16,876 nucleotides of DNA, taken from contig UREH01000033.1 of assembly GCA_900546835.1 (NCBI GenBank), positions 1 through 16,876 on the forward strand. The letters run 5' to 3'. Shown piece after piece: positions 14,451 to 16,876 of the stretch. The notes below the pieces were generated by a model. The model had not been told where the DNA came from and ran no database searches. It was given only the letters and a program-made list of their open reading frames with translations. Source of the stretch: an uncultured Porphyromonadaceae bacterium (GTDB taxonomy: Bacteria > Bacteroidota > Bacteroidia > Bacteroidales > Muribaculaceae). Made by a program: the position numbers and the translations under genes. The first letter of the stretch is position 1; every line of letters starts with the position of its first letter.

Positions 14451-15665
14451 TCAGCGTTTCACGCGGCTCAGACGGCGACGCACGTTGGATTCGACCACGC
14501 AGTAGTCGATAAGCGGAGCAAGCGCGTTCATAAGCAGCACGGCCAGCATGGCTCCTTCGGGGTAACCGGTATTGTAGGTGCGGATGATTATGGCGATAGC
14601 TCCGACCAGGAAACCATAGATGTATTTGCCGGTGTTTGTGCGGCATGCCGTCACGGGGTCAGGGGCCATGAACACGGCTGCAAAGGCGAATCCGCCAAGG
14701 CAGAGCTGATCGGCCACCGAAAGGAAGGATGCCGGATAGGTAGGCGTTGCGAATGCGTTGGCAATCAGCGCCATGACAGCGCCTCCTGCGAATACCGACA
14801 GGATGATGCGCCAGCTGGCTATGCCGGTGAGCAGCAGTATGGCCGCGCCCACGAGGATGAACAGCGTGGAGGTTTCAGCAAACGAGCCGGGCATCAGGCC
14901 CAGAAACATCTGCCAGGTGGTGAGCGGTTCGCTGGTGAGGGTGGTCATAGCCTGGGCAACCTCGGCATGCGAGCCAACGGTAGCTGATGCCAGCTGTCCC
15001 AGCGGGGTGGCGCCGGTGAAGCCGTCGGGAGCTTGGCCGCCGAAGCCGAGCATCGGGCTGAGCGACACGAACACGCCGTCGCCGCTCATCTTGGCCGGAT
15101 AGGCGAAGAAGAGGAAGGCGCGTGTCACCAGGGCCACATTAAATATATTGTAGCCGGTTCCGCCGAACACTTCTTTTACGAAAATCACGCTGAAGGCTGT
15201 GGCTACGGCAATCATCCATAGCGGCGTCTCGATGGGGCATATCATGGGAATGAGAAGTCCCGTCACGAGAAATCCCTCCTGAATTTCCTCCTTGCGCCAC
15301 TGTGCGACAACAAACTCAATGCCGAGGCCCACTACGTAGCTTACCACGATGCGCGGAAGCACGGCGAGAAATCCGTAGAACAGCAGGCTCCAGAAGGGGA
15401 ACTCGGTCTGACCGCAGGCCAGCCAGTGCTGGTAGCCGGTGTTGTACATGCCGAAAAAGAGGCAGGGGAGCAGCGCCAGCACCACGATAATCATCGTGCG
15501 CTTGGAGTCCATGCTGTCGTGGATGTGCACGCCCGAGGCCGAGGTCTCGTTGGGAGTGAACAGGAAGGTGTCGAATCCGTCGAACACCGAGCGGAAGGCA
15601 TGGAGTCTGCCACCCTCGCTGAAGTGCGGACGGGCTTTGTCGAATATTTTCTTTAGTGCTTTCAT
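14451..15665 (-). CDS. nqrB: Na+-translocating NADH:quinone reductase subunit B
   Basis: Main membrane subunit of the pump, carrying covalent FMN and taking part in Na+ translocation and quinone reduction. The 404 residues hold about ten hydrophobic segments. The flavinylation motif DGFTGATPLG gives T220 as the FMN site. GFLVTGLLIPMICP, EVFGGTGYNIFNVALVTRAFLFFAYP and the C-terminal APDPVTACRTNTGKYIYG block are typical of NqrB; RnfD is the related alternative but is usually shorter. The start lies 38 bp after nqrA, with a 5-bp hairpin (15670-15682) just ahead of the ATG. Confidence 0.97.
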   Translation of the reverse strand: MKALKKIFDKARPHFSEGGRLHAFRSVFDGFDTFLFTPNETSASGVHIHDSMDSKRTMIIVVLALLPCLFFGMYNTGYQHWLACGQTEFPFWSLLFYGFLAVLPRIVVSYVVGLGIEFVVAQWRKEEIQEGFLVTGLLIPMICPIETPLWMIAVATAFSVIFVKEVFGGTGYNIFNVALVTRAFLFFAYPAKMSGDGVFVSLSPMLGFGGQAPDGFTGATPLGQLASATVGSHAEVAQAMTTLTSEPLTTWQMFLGLMPGSFAETSTLFILVGAAILLLTGIASWRIILSVFAGGAVMALIANAFATPTYPASFLSVADQLCLGGFAFAAVFMAPDPVTACRTNTGKYIYGFLVGAIAIIIRTYNTGYPEGAMLAVLLMNALAPLIDYCVVESNVRRRLSRVKR

Positions 15666-15669
15666 ATCT

Positions 15670-15682
15670 GATGTTTCACATC
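15670..15682 (-). promoter_or_regulatory. Small hairpin just upstream of the nqrB start
   Basis: GATGT-GAA-ACATC on the minus strand forms a 5-bp stem with a 3-nt loop, ending four bases before the nqrB ATG at 15665. It may influence ribosome access, but it is short and could be chance. Confidence 0.25.
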
Positions 15683-15703
15683 GGTGCTGATTGGTTCAAG
15701 TTC

Positions 15704-16827
15704 TTATTCAAGCTCTTTGCGCAGATAGTCGAGGCCTTCGCGCACGATTTTCTGCAACTCGAGCTTCGAGGTGTCGACGTATTCGGCCAGCGCGAAATCC
15801 TCCGGTGCCACCTCGTAGATGCCGAGCTGCTCCATGCGGTCGATGTCGCGGGCTATGATGGCCTTTATGAGATATTCGGGGAGAATGTCGAGAGGAACGA
15901 CGTCGTCATACTGCCCGCTCATTATCATGGCGCGGCGGCCGCCCAGAAGGCGGGCGTCGGGGTTGAAAAGCTTTTTGGCGAGGAAATGGCCGGGAAACGA
16001 GCGGCTTGTGCTCATCTTTTTTGGCGATACGGAAGCCCATCCCATGAATTCGTCGGCATCGTCGCCTTCGGGAATCACGGTGACCTGCGTGTAGGGATAG
16101 CGCAGGTAGCCGTCGGCTCCGGCGTTCACTCCGGTGAGCACGTTGCCAGAAATAACGCGGTGGTGGCGTCCGTCGGCCTTTACTTCTCCCTTCAGCAGCT
16201 CGATGAGCGAGGCTCCGATAAGGGTTTCGACCATCTTGGGCGTCTCGATTTCAGACCCGGTGAGAGCCACGGTGGTGGAGCAGGGCACAATACCCGTAAA
16301 GGCGAGCATGCCGATGCGCATCAGGGTGTCGAGCGTAAGGGTCATTACGGTCTCACCCTTGTTGACGGGTTTTACCAGGCCGATGGCCGTGCCCGCGTTG
16401 CCCGAAGGATGGGGGCCGCTTACGGTGACCATCTCGGCACCTTCGAGGTCGGGAATCTGCTGCCAGGTCTGGCGGGTTACGTATACCTTTCCGGCTGTCA
16501 GTGTGGCCAGAAGCTTCACTCCGGCCTGCATTGCCTTGCGCTGTTGGTCGGTAAATTCAGCGGGGCTTTCGGCCAGCGGAGCGGAGTCGAAGCCGGAGAC
16601 GAAAATATCACATATCTCGGCGTCGGGATTGGTGACGATGGCATAGGGGCGCTGCAGCGTCATGGCCCAGAGCCCGGATTCGAGCAGGAGAGCTTTGGCC
16701 TTGGCGGCATCGGTAAGCGCTCCGTCGACGGCATGCATTACGGCCTGCTCGCCGGTTACTTCAACCTCCACGCGCAGAATCTTACGGCGTGCTCCGCGCA
16801 CTACGGCTTTTACCTTCCCCTGTGCGG
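15704..16827 (-). CDS. nqrA: Na+-translocating NADH:quinone reductase subunit A, 5'-partial
   Basis: Cytoplasmic-side subunit of the Nqr complex, associated with quinone binding. The reading frame runs unbroken up to the end of genomic sequence at 16827, so the N-terminus (roughly the first 70-80 residues, judged from a usual length near 450) is missing; a GTG at 16801 is internal. Seen: GKVKAVVRGARRKILRVEVE at the truncated start, LLESGLWAMTLQRPYAIV, IFVSGFDSAPLAESP, SGPHPSGNAGTAIGLVKPV, the T-G-S-E-I segment near the middle, and the conserved C-terminal YEVAPEDFALAEYVDTSK. It is the first gene of the nqrABCDEF order; its promoter lies beyond the contig. The truncation comes from adapter sequence, not from a biological break. 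Confidence 0.96.
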
Positions 16828-16876
16828 CTGTCTCTTATACACATCTCCGAGCCCACGAGACACTGAGCGATCTCGT
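16828..16876. other. Illumina Nextera adapter sequence (artefact)
   Basis: Bases 16828-16846 equal the 19-bp Tn5 mosaic end used in Nextera libraries (CTGTCTCTTATACACATCT). They are followed by the read-2 adapter part CCGAGCCCACGAGAC (16847-16861), an 8-base index ACTGAGCG (16862-16869), and ATCTCGT, the start of the P7 tail. This order is the standard library construct, so the contig end is untrimmed synthetic sequence and not a transposon. Confidence 0.98.

Noticed and set aside
16828..16846. Tn5/IS50 mosaic end that could mark a transposon insertion in nqrA
   Set aside because: It is followed at once by the Nextera read-2 adapter, an index and the P7 start, with no transposase gene, so it is library sequence.

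Overview
This 16.9 kb window is a contig fragment of a GC-rich chromosome from the Bacteroidetes, most likely order Bacteroidales. Three things point there: a complete-looking Na+-translocating NADH:quinone reductase (Nqr) set, the Bacteroidetes-type -7 promoter motif TAnnTTTG in front of two transcription units, and start codons that mostly lack a clear Shine-Dalgarno sequence. The family (Muribaculaceae- or Rikenellaceae-like) is only a guess. No rRNA, tRNA, CRISPR array, insertion sequence or phage module was seen. The genes are almost all conserved housekeeping genes.

Layout. At the left edge (1-1551, + strand) is the C-terminal part of a ComEC/Rec2-type DNA-uptake channel, cut by the window start. 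It converges on a tight four-gene minus-strand unit: a phospholipid-type acyltransferase (6527 to 5358), a membrane-anchored metallophosphoesterase, the RNA-binding protein Tex and a short FolK-like protein, with gaps of only 14-20 bp. A candidate promoter overlapping nested inverted repeats and a three-copy 9-bp tandem repeat lies in front of it. Upstream is a second minus-strand unit: an NhaD-type Na+/H+ antiporter plus a small 87-residue protein. It has its own -7 box, a 15-bp palindrome next to the predicted transcription start, a GC-rich leader hairpin, and a candidate terminator at its end.

The right half (16827 to 8580, all minus strand) reads nqrA-nqrB-nqrC-nqrD-nqrE-nqrF-murB-murA. 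The gaps are 16-71 bp and no convincing internal promoter is visible, so the Na+ pump and two peptidoglycan precursor enzymes may share transcripts. MurA makes enolpyruvyl-UDP-GlcNAc and MurB reduces it to UDP-MurNAc. Nqr exports Na+ while oxidising NADH, and NhaD exchanges Na+ for H+, so the window carries both halves of a sodium cycle.

The last 49 bases (16828-16876) are not genomic. They match the Illumina Nextera transposase/P7 adapter with an index, so the nqrA 5' end is lost to a library artefact. I did not find an obviously new multi-gene system. The points most worth a second look are the Asp-for-Cys active site of MurA, the operator-like elements at the two promoters, the triplicated start region of the acyltransferase, and a G-quadruplex-capable tract between nqrF and murB.
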